A DNA stretch of 64,000 bases, from contig CM041084.1 of the NCBI GenBank assembly GCA_023079485.1, positions 17,512,609-17,576,608 on the forward strand, given 5' to 3'. Made by a program: the position numbers and the translations under genes. The stretch's first letter is position 1. The number at the start of each line of letters is the position of its first letter. Of the stretch, positions 1-13,800 are shown piece by piece. Under the pieces are notes generated by a model. That model ran no database searches. It saw nothing but the letters and a program-made list of their open reading frames with translations, and was not told where the DNA came from. The stretch comes from Archilochus colubris (lineage: Eukaryota > Chordata > Aves > Apodiformes > Trochilidae).

Positions 1-293
1 GGTTATCTTCTTGACTGCAGCTTGCATCAGTTTGGATTGAGAGAGATGATGACCCTGAGATATCCACAGCAGTACAGCTGTTACTCAACAGGCTGTTCAG
101 AACAGAAACTGATGACACAGACGTAGTTGGTCTCAGGAGTAATCTCCAGGTTGACCACCTGGAAAACATATCTATTACTCCTATTCACACAGAAAGAAGA
201 TGGAAAAATGGCTAATGTTGCAGGTAATAGGTGTAAGATTCCACACTATCAGATTTTTCAGCTGATTGCTGCAGAAGAGGGACTACAGAACTC

Positions 294-309
294 TTTTTTT
301 TTTTTTTTT
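294..309. repeat. T16 homopolymer
   Basis: Uninterrupted run of 16 T. Confidence 0.9.
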
Positions 310-3300
310 CTTAAATCCTAAAGGTTCTGGGCAAAAGCAATTCTGAACTGAGTAACCCAAGAGGGAATACTAAATTCTTAAGAAGACATGAAAATATTCC
401 AGACTTCTAGTCACACTGACTGTGTTACCCTAATACCCCTTTAATCCTCTTAAACAAGTTCACATCATCAGTCATGTTCTCTAGCTATTGAAATTCCCAG
501 AAGCATCATTATTTCTCTATTTTAAAAAACCAAACGGAAATCCCAATCTGACAATGAAGGTGTATTAAGGAGAATTCTGTGAAAGCAGATGATGCTAAAA
601 GGAGTACACTGAAGGTTAGGTAGTGTAAGAAAGCCAAGTGAAAAAAAAAATCTAAGGGATGATCCTATTGGCTCTGACATGAATCAACTGAGCTTTCAGT
701 TCTACTTATCTCAGGAACTGAGTAAATGCTTGGTAATTTTGATTGTATCCAGTAAGGCAAGGGTGTACAACACTGCTGAAATAAATAAATTAATGCTTCC
801 TTTTCCTGAAAGAACACTGAGTTATAAAAAGAAATAATAATTTGTTTTAGAAGCTATTAATAAATAATTTGACATCATATATCTTTCTGCCACAGCTCTA
901 ACGGAAGAAAATAGGGCATAGAATTATATGATTCTATGACAGCAAAAGGACCATGTCGGAACAATACCTACTTGTGTCTCTTGATTCTGTGGTGTAATTC
1001 AAGAAATTTATGATTCCACAGACCCCTTTGAAATATGAACGGAGGTATGAATTTCAGAATACACAAGTGTGAAGTTCAAATGTATGTGGCCACTTGTTTG
1101 TAGGACACAGAGCTAATTCAGCATCACAATTTACATATTTTCTTAAGAATAGTTTAAAATTCTAGAAAAAATGGTTTTTTCATTAAAAAGATGGACTGTT
1201 CTTCAGAAAGGTTTAACTCATAAGGGAAGATAGAGGCCCTCAGCAGTATTGCTTATGTTGAAAATAACAAAGGTAACTTGTGCATAGAAGAAAAACTGAA
1301 ATTGTTCTGTCAAGAGTAATGAGAGACAGTTGAAAAATACAGAGGAAAACAAAAAGGAAAAAGAAAAACAAAACAACAAACCAAACCTAAGTGAAGAACA
1401 TCCAGAAAAGCATGCTTCTAAACAAGCTAGATAATGTGGGGTTTTATCTTGCTTAAAAAGCAAATGAAAATGAAAAAATTATCTTTATGTGGCTTAAGAG
1501 TACAAAAAACCACAGATGTCTTTAAAAGCATTTTGTAGACAATGCTAATTTGGAAAGACACTTTCCTATCATGGATACTTTCAATCTACTTAAAAGAGCC
1601 AGCATGCCCTGTTTACACAAAATACTTAATGGAGACTTGGAAGAGAAACTCCTCTCAAAGTGGGCAGCTTTCTCTTTATGGCTTAGTAAATACTAGACAA
1701 ATAATGATAACAGATGGTCTAGAATGAATCCTTATTAGATAGCTTTTAAGGAGGGTGGGCATGGGGGGATGCTGGAAACAACACAGCACTTACCCTTTGA
1801 AAACTTTCTTCTGAGGATCTACAACGGATACCAGAAGTCTGCAACATCAGCCACAGGATTTATGGTGCAAGGACTGAGAAAGGTGCGTGGTCCAAGCAAC
1901 TGTCAAAGCAGTCTGCAAATTCCTGATACTTTGTAAAATGTATACCCCAAGAAAGCAAGCAAGCAAACAAACAAACCCTACCAAACCTTAGTCCTCACAA
2001 GGTGAACCGAATGCTTCTCAGACGAGCTCTGAAGCTCCAGATCACACAGTAAGAGGTGGGATACACCCAATTTTGACTGCAAGGATGACAAAGGCAAGTA
2101 GCTATCAGCCACTTTGAACACTCTCAGCTCCTTGAAGCTGGGGCCATAAAAGCCATGTATGGCTCAGATAAACTAAGATGGCTCCAGAGCACTCTTGAAT
2201 TGTGCATTTTGAAGGAGACTACAAGCAATGGGGAAACCCAGCTCCTCCCATACGTTTTTCACCTACCCTGTGACACCTATAGAGCTGCATATATTTAAAA
2301 CTGTAGGCAACTCTCCAAGCTGCAATTTTTGCTAGCTCTCAAGCAATTTAATGCATGGTGGTACAGAGCAGATCATGAAGAGAAACAAGGACCTCTGGTA
2401 CAGAGAACTTCCAGTCACGGCCCCAGAATTGCACTTGCATATGTTACTTCCATCAAACGCTGGAACTGCCTATGTGGGAAAATGCTACACAGCAATATAT
2501 GGAAGAGTCAGTCACATGTGAACAGCCAGGTCTCTCTCTCTAGACTGCCACAAACCATCCACGCGCCATAGCTAAGAACATGACAGACCGTACATAGCCT
2601 TCATGTATGCCGTATGAATTATCTGCCATTTCCTGAGTGTTTTTTATGTTTTCCTTTTTGTCTAAAAGGAACAGTATGGTAGTATTTTAAAAGCGTGATC
2701 ACAACACTTGAGAAATTCTTCTAAGTATCTGCTCTTCTGGGGTAAGAGAAAGTCCATCCATAGTCAAAACTTACGGCAGCACAAAGAAGGGAAAGCCAGT
2801 AGCTGCGTACACCTAAAAATCTTTACGGTGGGCATGGTATAGGGGGATCAGGAAGAGCAACTCTTACTTTGGGCAGCATAATTGGCAAAGACTTCTTGCT
2901 TTGCTAGGATGGTGCCCTCCACTTCTTTATTATGGGAAATGAAATAGCAACAAAACTGATAAAGACGTGCAGAAAGTGCTATGCAAATGGCTGCAAGTAC
3001 AGTCATAACCTACCACCTCGAAGTGCTGCATTCCTAATGCCTGAATCTGCTATTTCACAACATCCTGTATTAACAGCAAAATACATTCCCAAATTGCACC
3101 TCTTCATTTTGTCTGTATTCTGTCTGGATCAGGCTTAACTCATTAGAACTGAGAAAATGCCCAGAGGCAATTTAGATTTCCTCTGTCTCTTGGAAAAATA
3201 GAAGCCTCACAAGAGACCTTTTATCAGTATGCTATTGGAAAAAAAAAGCTGGGAGTTGGAAATGTGGTAAAATCCTTCTAGGCAACCTTACTGTTGAAAG

Positions 3301-3416
3301 CTGTCCAATTCAAGTAATAATTTCTAAAGCAACAGACGATTCTTCATCTTTTGTCCAATTATTGTTTTCTGGCTAATAAATACTACCAAGTACTGCATCT
3401 TTCTTAAGGCACTGTA

Positions 3417-3419
<3 letters not shown>

Positions 3420-3449
<30 letters not shown>
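3420..3449. repeat. A-rich homopolymer run
   Basis: A19, G, then A10. It could be a degraded retroposon tail, but no element body was recognised on either side. Confidence 0.9.
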
Positions 3450-6400
3450 GGAATTCTAGTAAACTCACTGGCAAAAGAAACACAAAACCACAAAACATTT
3501 CAGTATTAAAGTACTAAAGTACAAAATGTTTGCCAACTATCATTCCTTTTCTGGATTTTCTAATGTTAGCTGGAGTGGTTCAGAAAAGCACACAAAAATG
3601 CTTGCTGTGAAGTACACATTTTGCTGGAAGAGAAAAGTCAGCTATTCAGAGCTGATAATCTAAAACATTTATGTTATATTTGTATAAACTGCGAACAAAA
3701 GCTTGGAGAACTGAAAATAAGTAACTTTTACAGTTAGACTTCTCAAACAAGAGCCACCCAAATTGTGTTAACTATCAATTATCAGTTTGATGCCATGGGG
3801 AATAAAAGAAATAATGTGGATTACTACCATCCTTTGAATTTTTGGTGGCTGCTTTGTTTCTGACAAAGGTCTTACACTAATATACCCTCATTTACTTGCT
3901 AAATAAAGCATGCAGATCTCATAATACTATTTATGCTTCAGCTGCAACTGCTTGCCTTATCCAGGACCACACAAGACAGGCCCAATCTGCCAATATTCAG
4001 ATCTTAGAGAAGAAAAAACCAACTGTTTACTATTTACTAAACCAGAGACTAGGCAGTAACAACAATGTACATGAACTCAGAGACATGTTTTGGTTTCCAA
4101 AGGCTGTCAAGCAGTAAGATTCTGCTAGCCTAACTCAGGTTGAGCAGTGATTAATCCCACAGTAAATATCTCTGAATTTCTACTGCTGAAAACAAACAAA
4201 CCAAAATCAAAGTCTTAGTGCTCACAAGAAACTATCCAACTACTTTCAAGTAGGTGGAGGCACAGCTGGTAGTGTCAGATATCTAGGGGATTTCTTCTGT
4301 CTATTTTGTATTCACAGTTTTATATCTGTATTTTCATAATTCATTATTACCTTCATACTCCTCCCTGTATTTTCTTTGATTCTCAGGGCCATGTCTTACC
4401 CCTACAATACTGTGGAGACATGCAAAGTAAAACTGTCTCAAGCTCTTTCTTTCCACAGACCACCACAAAAAGGTTTTTGAACAGAAAGTAGCTCACTGGC
4501 ACGCGATGTGAAAATGACCCAAATTTTCAAGGTGAATTGCTGTTTTCTCTAATGACTGACCTTTGCTGGTAAATGATGCCCCCACACCAGCTTTCATGCT
4601 GAGAATATTCAATATCCAATATTAAATGCTTTGCAATGCTCAGTTACCCCTCTGATGGCACCAGGTGTACCATGGGACCACAGGCATCTGGGGAGGGAGA
4701 TGTCTTTCAAAACTTCATGCCCTGAACATGGGGTCACACAGAGCAGTTACACAAGGAATGATCTCAGCTAGTTCTGCCTGGCAAGCTCTACCAGATGTAT
4801 TGGTTAAGGAGGGCCCTGGATTTGTAAAATTTTCAAAAGATGAAGCACATACAGAATACTCTGTTAATAATACTGCAGAAATACTTCAGATCTTTAGTGC
4901 AGCTCAATTATTCTGCACTGTATCCCTCAAATGGTCTGAAACCTTCCATGTTTATACAAAATCAGATACCCCTTCAGGCAAAGAGCACTCCACATTTCAA
5001 AGCAAAGTCAAATACCAAAAAATTATTCATTTGGAACCACAGTGAAAGTTCAGGCATGTTACTGAGCAGATTTCACTGAAGGCTCTAATGATCTAATCAG
5101 GTTGACTTAATTGCATTTGGCTTTGAAACCAAAGTACTGTGCCCAAAAAAGAGAGGGCTGTTCTGCAGTACAGTAGCAGCTCCCAGCCGTAAGAGGAACT
5201 GTGTGAAAAAGGATCTACACAGCCCACAGAGAACTCCATGCAGAGACTCAGTTGCCATAACAAGATCATCTGGAATTGTAAGCACAAACAACGTGCCTAT
5301 TTTTGGAAGTACACTTGATCTATTGCACATGTTGGGATCTGAACATCTTCTGAGAGAGAGAAAACCGTAAGTTTATGAACATTTGCACTACATCCCAGAA
5401 AACTCATGAATAATGATCTGGCCTAACCTTTCAGTAATAATTTTATTCCTGCTATATAGAAATAAATTTGAAAACCATCATCATTGTTTTTTTTTCTGTG
5501 CTCCCTCTTCTCCAATATATATCTGACAGTTACATTGTAACTGCACTCTGAAGGAAGACCTGAAGACAACTTTGAAAATTCTCTTTGTACAATCTGTAAA
5601 CAAGAAATATAAAAACCCTATGGCCCAAATAGCCCCTTGTATCGATTAAGGTAGAAAGCAATGCTGCTTTTATTGTAATTCAAGGGGTTCAACAGTTCTT
5701 TGTTCAGGAGAATTTTTCTTGACTCTGCTGCCCTATTACTCGCAAGTTTTCATCTCTGACTATGAAAGAAAAGCACAAAAGCTAGTACTCCACAAACTAT
5801 TATTATAAATTTTCTAATTATTTAAATAGGTGAGAATTAAAAATACTTACATTCTTCCTGAAAATCAAACCACACAAGCCAAGATAAGGTTAAGAGGAGC
5901 CCAAGCAATAGGGCTGATTGAAATGGACTTCTCTTAGAATAAGGTACATCTTTAAAAAAAAAATCATTTAGATTAAAAACTTTTAAAAAAAAGAAGGAAA
6001 TCAGTGCTACAGAACTCCTCACACCCCTTATCTAGTTATTCCAGTAGATAAGTTTTCCTCATGCGAAAATGGACTCCAAATGGCAAGCATCTTGACTTCC
6101 AGCTGTTTGGATATTAACTAAAGTTGGGAACTCCTGTTTATTCTGATGAAGAATCTCCTCAGGCTATTCACTAGAAGACTCTTCTGGGTCTTCACCATTT
6201 ACCAAGACTCTTTTTGAACTGAAGGAAGCAGAACTAGAAAAAACTTTCAGGAGTAATTCCTTCAATTCCAGTCACATAAGTAGTGCAGTATTCCTAGCAT
6301 TACCCTAGAGTGTCCGGCTCCTTCAAACTCCAAGACCATGCAGGCTCTCCCTCTCCAAGTCATATTGGGAGGTCATAACTGGTTGAATATCTAATGACAG

Positions 6401-7790
6401 CTCCCAATATCTTCTGAAGTCAGTGCTTCACAGGCTCGAGTTCTCAGAATCTTGCACAGCCCATGTTCTTTGCTCCTGGATGTACATCTTGAAATCTTAC
6501 TGCACTGCAAATTGCATTATTGCTTTGACTTCAGTTAATCAGCTGGCGCAGATCATTTCTTGCCTTCTCATTGGTGGCCATTTCCCCGTCTTGTACCATC
6601 TGCATAGTTTCCTCACTAGCTGATTTTACTGTTTTCATCCAGCTGAGACCCCAGCAAATACCACAGACTATCACAGGCAATACTTTCCATAATTACTGGA
6701 TGTACTGAAAATTAGTGTGACTAGCGACATTTTTTTCACATAATAGTACTAGCTGAACACTGAGAATAAAAGGACTGAAACCAATGTTAATCAAAACATC
6801 CAGCATTTCATAAAATTTCTACAGAATCTAGATGACAGCTGATGAGACATGAGACCTTTCTGTGCAAATTCTGTACGTGGATGTGGTCCATGCAGATCTC
6901 TCTGTTCTGCACATTGGTATATTTATACACAGAAATCTATACTTATCAGTGTATATAATTATGTGTGATTTCACTACCTATCCTCCATTTTTCATAGTTT
7001 TCACTTGTGTATTGTCTCTAACTTCAATTTGACAGGCACTCACTTTGTGCTTTATACCTTAGTTTCTTTGCTACAAGTACCAACAAGAAACCTTTGAAAA
7101 ATGTCTCCCTGCTGATCTAGGAAAATAAAATATTAACAGATAAAGTTTCATGACCAAAGAAAGTTTAGCCTGTTGACAGATTCACTCTGTCTGCTGCTGA
7201 ACTCAGCCATTTAAGAAGATGGATCATTAAGTATAAATCCATATCTGAGTTTATAATGATCTCTTTTCTATTTCAATGCATAGCAGGTCAAGTACTATCT
7301 TTTTAACCTATTCCAGAAAAAATAATGAACGAGGAAGATAAAAGAACTGCTGAAAGTTTCTGAATAGAACTTTCTGCTTCAGATCAACATTTGAAAACCA
7401 TTCCCAGCTGTTAAATCTGAATTCTAATTGTACACAAGAGGTTGAGGAGAAAATAATCAGCAGATGCAGCCACAGTTTGTTATATCCATGATTATCTATT
7501 CTATACATGATTTACGGTTTTCAACCATTTTTGGAGAGACAGGCATCAGATTTATTCTTCCAATACTGCTATCTGTGCAAAAGTGTTTAATTATAGGCTC
7601 CTTCATATCTTCTGTGGTATAATTCTTGAGTGCAGAACACAGTATTTCAATTCCTGGAGTTTATACTCTCAGAGAACAGAAAAAAAAAAATAACTGGGAA
7701 TATTTGGTGGCAATTCCAAGATGCTAAAAGCTCAGACTGGCCTTTAACACCTGCCTTCCCCAGTAACTCAAATAAACCTAGCCAGAAGGG

Positions 7791-7822
7791 AAAAAAAAAA
7801 GAAATTATATATATATATATAT
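7791..7822. repeat. A10 followed by a TA microsatellite
   Basis: A10 (7791-7800), GAAAT, then TATATATATATATATAT to 7822. Confidence 0.9.
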
Positions 7823-10800
7823 GGAAAGAAAGAAATGCATGGAGAAGAGAGTACAGGGAGAGACAAACACAGAAGTCTGGGTTAACTCTTCTATTTTCTA
7901 TCACTTCATATATTCCACCTCTGAACCCCAGGTCTCAGACAAATCTATAAAATTACACTCTACATGTGCTTCAACATGTTGAATGAGGGAAGAGAGTTTA
8001 TGAAGAATTCAAGCCTGAACACTTCTAACACTTCTCCATTTACAGTCTTTAATCATAATGTCTTCCAAGCACATTAACCTGAACACTAGGAATAACATGA
8101 TGCTTCCAGGTGTGCTGAAGTGCACCAGGGTCTCCTGTCTGGTGGAGCCTGCATGCAGACAGTGAGGGTGACAGTGTGGACTTCCAAGCTCACAAATGTG
8201 TTAACAATTTATTGTATAGGTCTTTCATGCTTTCATGTCAGAGAGGCAAGAAAAATGGATATTTAACCCAGTAAATTGTGTTGCTCCGTAACACAGAAGC
8301 CATTACAATATAGATGAGATCTGGAATCTATTAAAAGACATAATGGAAAATATAAGCTAAACACATAAATAACTCATCCACTTGGAATTTCTTTTAAAAA
8401 TATTGAGAGGCATTAGACGCAACCAAGATTAAGTGGCTGTAAAATATTTTTTTAAAAGACACACATTTTTTTTCACCAGGGCATACGAAAACAAAGCAGC
8501 ATCTAAAATCTCAACAAAGAGAAGTGTTATTACTTCTGACTAAAAATTTTAGGCTTCAGCCTTAATTCACTTTGTTCCCCATGAGTGTGGTTGGAAATGA
8601 TAGCAGTTTACTTGGCATGCACTTTATCTATTCTGGCGAAATATTCATTGAGGGCTAAAGACGCCCAGAGACTGCAACACTGAACCTTTCAAACCCAAGG
8701 ACTGTCAGGGATGGACAATGAGTATACATTGGACTGTGGGAATTCCTCCCCAGTGACCCAACATCATGTATTATTCAGGACAAGGTCTCTTTAAAACAGA
8801 TGGATCAGCAATATGGAAATTGTTTTGTGCAGACTGAAAATTTTTGACCATTAATGATAAACTTGCAATGAAAATTAGTTCCAGAATGCTGTATTTTACA
8901 TAGGAGAACTTATGTTTCATAAAGCACTTAAAAATACTTCTTTTTAAGTTATTCTAATGGTCACTTACCTATCTTTTGGAAGCTATCAAAATGAGAAATG
9001 TATATATACATAAATTATGTATTTATACTATGGCACTGATTCAATTAAACCTTTAGCAATGTGTTTTAGCTGAAATAGCTACATATGGAGAGCAGATGAA
9101 GCAAGATAATATTTTTTTTTAAAGTTAAAATCCTAATTAAGGAAGCATATATTCAGCACACATACATCTTCTATTAAATATATCTTTATCCTTCAGCGAA
9201 CAGTGGAGTACTTCTCTGATCACATGTACATTCGACAAGCACTACACTAAGGCAGAAATCTGTAGGACAACTTAAATAACCACAATATATAAGCTCCCCC
9301 AAAGGCATTTTGTTTACAATAATTTATAGTTTTAACACTTCCAGACTATACAAAGGTGGTGGGTTACATACCAGCATAGCTCTGGACTTCAGACATTTAA
9401 AATAAACATGGGGTAATGGCATCTTAGTGTGGCAGTGACTAAAAGCATGAAAGGTCCACACAGCAAGCTGCATCCACCTCTGTAAATGCTTGAGCAATGT
9501 CTGAAGAGAAGATGCCTTAGAACAACTCTGGTAATTACACTTAAAAACTAAAAAAAAATTAGAAACCTCATGATCATGGATATATGGCAGGAGGGCAGAG
9601 TTAATAAACAATCCCCAACCCAAATGTGTATTACTACTTCATTAGTGTCTTGTAGAGATGGATCACCAGCTCTGAGGACAGCAGAAGGCAGGATCCCAAT
9701 CTGCAGGCTGCATCTCACACGAGATCTGCCAAGCCAAGGCACTGACTGCTGGACAAGGATACAGGCTCTGTCAGGACAGTAAATTAAGATTTTTGGATGG
9801 GACCTGGGTTTCTAGACCTCTAGAGGTTATTACATGTTCTGATTTTAATGCTCGCCCTGGAGCAATGTGTTAGCACAGGCACTGAAAAGGAGTCCAGCAG
9901 CTGGGCTCAGAGAGGCCATGTCAGGTTCTCCCACACTTCCCTGAGGCACAGAAACCCCTCAACTCTGCCCCTTGGCAGCAGCAGATCATGCCACGTGGTG
10001 GGGGTAGGCAGCAGGACACCCTTCTGCTCTGCCTTATGCTGCCCAAACAGCAGTGGGAAAAGCAGAGGGGCTGAAACTGCAGCTCAGAAGATGACTTCTC
10101 AGACCAGGTCTGCTTCAGCTTCTCTGGGATTGTCACAGCATCTTTCAGTTGCCTGAACAGCTCCTATCATCTCTTGCCTTTGCTTCCAGACAGGGCAGGA
10201 ACGGAAGACCAATCCAATCTGGTTGTCCACAGGGGCCAGGAAGAGAAAGGGGTGATCCCCTTCAAGCCAAGACAAGGGCTTGCAGTCCAAAGTAAGCTCC
10301 AGGGAATGAGTTGTGGTCAGAGAAACAAGTGGTTTCCCAAAAAGAGCAAGGAATATCTCAAGGAGTCCTTTGCTACTTGGTGATCAAGAAAGGTAAAAGC
10401 ATCAAGTAAACTCAAGCAAAAACCCTCTGCAGGTACAAAATGCAGTAAAACAGACACACTGCAAAGAGGACAACCTACTGCCCATGAGATGCACAGAATC
10501 TGACCCAACAGAAGTAGAGTTCCTAAGATTCTTTTAGTGTAACAGATGAACTTTTTCTTCTAGTACAAGAGTTTCCATAATGCAGATTCCATGCTAACAC
10601 TTGACCTGAGCCCTAGATCTTTACAACAGAGAGAAAAGGAGCTGCAAGACAGGACTGAGCAAATCCTGTGAAACACTTAGTGTCTATGTTCTCTACCATA
10701 AAAATCAAAAGATGCTTTAATGGACCTGACAGGACTTCTAATGGCTTGAGAGCATCTATCTGTCAAGGTCTGGCAATTCCCAGTGGGGACAGGGAGGTGT

Positions 10801-13800
10801 TGTAGGAGCTCAGATACTGAAGCACAGCAGGCTCTACTGATCAGGGGATGTTAAGTTGAAAGCATGCCAGGAGCGAACCACAGGAGACAAAACCATCACT
10901 AAGATCAAACTTGTAAGTGCACACTTGGAAGTCTTCCTCCTCTGCTGCTTGGTATTTTTTTTTCAAAAAGGAAAAAAAAATTATAGTTTCACTACCCTAA
11001 CAGTTGCTCTATAAATAATGAGATGACAGGAGAATACATAGCAAAAAGCACTTAAACATTTGCCTTGTAAGCTATTAGTGAGGACACACAGGACTATGAA
11101 AACAGTAGGCCCAGACACCAGCAGTATTACCCTGCTCCACACGCCAAGGAATGCAGATCTACAAGATGCAATTCATGGTACTATGGTCCTCTTTGTGTTC
11201 TGATAAGACCACCAACCTGCCCAGGACTGTTCTAAAACATGTATCACTCCTAACACATAATGAAGCACTTTCAGAGTAACATCCTGATGGAATGACACCA
11301 AATGTAAAACATTTATTCTCCTAGGCAGCCTAAGAAGGATGAACCAATAAATACATCATGAACTCAGTAAACCTGGGTTCAGTACAGGTTTACTGTACTG
11401 AAACACTCTGACCACTGACAAATTTCTGCCCCAGTTCCTCCACTTCAAAATGAAACAGCATCTCCCCTCTCTATAGGATAGTGTAGGAATGCAGTTATTT
11501 ATTCACCATGACAGCTGTCAACAACCTACAGGAAATAATACATCAAATTACTGATTCTGTGATTACTGATACACCTTGCCATCAGTTTAAGAGTCTTGCT
11601 TAGTAACAGCTTTAGCAATGTGGAGAGATAATTAAAAAACTAAATAAAGAATAAATGCATGGAATCTTTTCCGACTTTCTGTAATAAAGTTCAGGAAATC
11701 TGGGAGACCTTTGCTGGTCCTGCCACTGACAAATGAGTCTTTAAGGTAATGAATCTTTAAGGCATGAACTCCCACTGCTATGCTGCAACCAATGAATACA
11801 GCCTCTAGATATATGAGGGGAATTCAAAGTAACACTAGGAAAGCAGCATTACTCCTCTATATGGCACTGACAGGACCATAAAATAATGCAAGGTTAGTTC
11901 TGGTGTGTTTATTTCAAAAGTAATGTTGAAAAACTTCAGTGCATTCAGAAAAGAGCTATAAAAGTCTGAATTATGGGAGATGCCAGAGAAGTTCTCCCTG
12001 CAGGCTTTATCCAAAAGAATATGAAAAAGTTACTTGATCACGTAATATGGGTACCCATGAGAAATTTCTGATATAAAAATACACTTTAATTCAGAAGAAT
12101 AGTTTGTGAGACAGGAAAAAAGCTATTATAGTAATCAGTTCTATCCTAAAATGTACAGAGGTACATTTTTTAATACTAGATTGTTTCTGGAGGTGAAATC
12201 CTGATTTTAGTTGATGGAAAGAGTCAGGGCTTCAGCAGGACAAAAATTTGAAGGAGATCATTAGCTTTCTTTCATATTAATAAAGAGAGCTTTAAGAACT
12301 GAAATTTGCTCATTGTACTTTTCTTTGTTAATTATTACTAAGTCTGGTTGCCATGGTACCAAAAAATAGAAAATTATAATGGAAAATGCACAAGAAATAC
12401 TGACTTACAACATTTAACTAAGGTGTTTAGCAAGAGAAATGGAGGAAAGTCCAACAAATAATTTGTGTTTATCAAGAACGTTGTTTAATACAAATTAAAG
12501 GTACTTGAATAACAAATTTTAGTAATGTAAAAGCTGCATATTCCACTGAGCATAGTCAGAGAGAAAAATACATTAGAAAGAAGGATGCTAGGTCAGCTGC
12601 CAGTTGGCCAATATTCCTTTTCTGTCATGATTATGCTATGACCAAAAGATAATACGCAGGACTACATCAACCTTCTCAACCAGTATCAGGGCACTTCTTT
12701 CCTGGTTGAGCTTGATTTCAGTGGGAACCAGTGATGCAGTAAAAAAGGATTCAATAAAGCCCTCAGTTGATCCACTTTCCTCTTCAGTTCACAGCAACTA
12801 GGAACATTCCTCATCAGTTGGGCTCAGCAGCTCTCTACCCCAAAATAAGGCCCTGTCTAGGTTTGAATCAGTTTTTGTGATACAAAATAACACTGAGATT
12901 AATCTTAATGGAAATGTCAGTGAACCTGAACAGGTATTTATTTCCTTTGCATCATGCAAAGGAGCCTCTATAACAACAGAAGAAAGTAAGAGCTACAGAT
13001 TCATTTTATTAGAAATTGGTCAGGAACTGATGAGGCAGAGAGAAATCTGTTTTGAATGTAAATGTCTAAAGTTATCTGTGTTTTAACAGCCTTGTGGTTG
13101 CAAATTCAGTTATCTTGCTGCTCCAGTAGCTGCATCATTAACAGAAAAAAAAAAGCCTTAGACCTTCTCCTATCTCCTGGCAAAAATAAGAGTGCAACCT
13201 GCAAATTTGTAATTAAAGCAAATGCCACTTAAATGGACACAAAAATCATCCACCAAAACGCAACTTTAGCAATGAAGCTGAAGGGAAAAAGGATATTTGT
13301 AGGGAAAACTATATTTCCATCTTTTTAGATGATGTACATAGTGAAAACTACAAAATGGAAAATTTGGCTTCTTCTATTCCCTGCATCACTCCAGGAAACC
13401 AACCCAAACTGGGTTGGTTTAAATCAGAAGGACTGCAGAAATCTGACTAAAGTCAGGGACTGTATGAAGTCATATCTGTTTCCTCTAGCAGACCCTCCTG
13501 TGTGAAAAAGTGACTGGGAATCAACAGAGTTCACATTGAAAGGTCAAAAATAATGATTATTATTTAAGCAGCATAGCTCACAAACATTTTTATCCATGAT
13601 ACACATTGTATTTAATTTCTCTGTTTATATGCCTTGCCTTCAGTTTTATTAGCTTTCATTCTTCCTCTACAACAGCCCCAATGAGAACATTAAATCTCCA
13701 AGCAACCCTGCTCTTGTAATCCTGCCAGCAACAGCACTGCTTAGCTCCAGATACATTAATGTCTAATTGCCACAAATATATTTTTGTTTTTATCATCATT

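Noticed and set aside
921..940. ATTATATGATTCTATGAC resembling a CR1 tail
   Set aside because: Upstream sequence has no CR1 similarity and there is only one octamer match; likely chance.
4665..5045. 126-codon plus frame
   Set aside because: No recognisable domain; another plus-strand frame overlaps it. Expected by chance in 64 kb.
9548..10508. Cluster of overlapping frames on both strands, slightly GC-richer
   Set aside because: No frame resembles a known protein and no repeat family was recognised. Consistent with composition alone.
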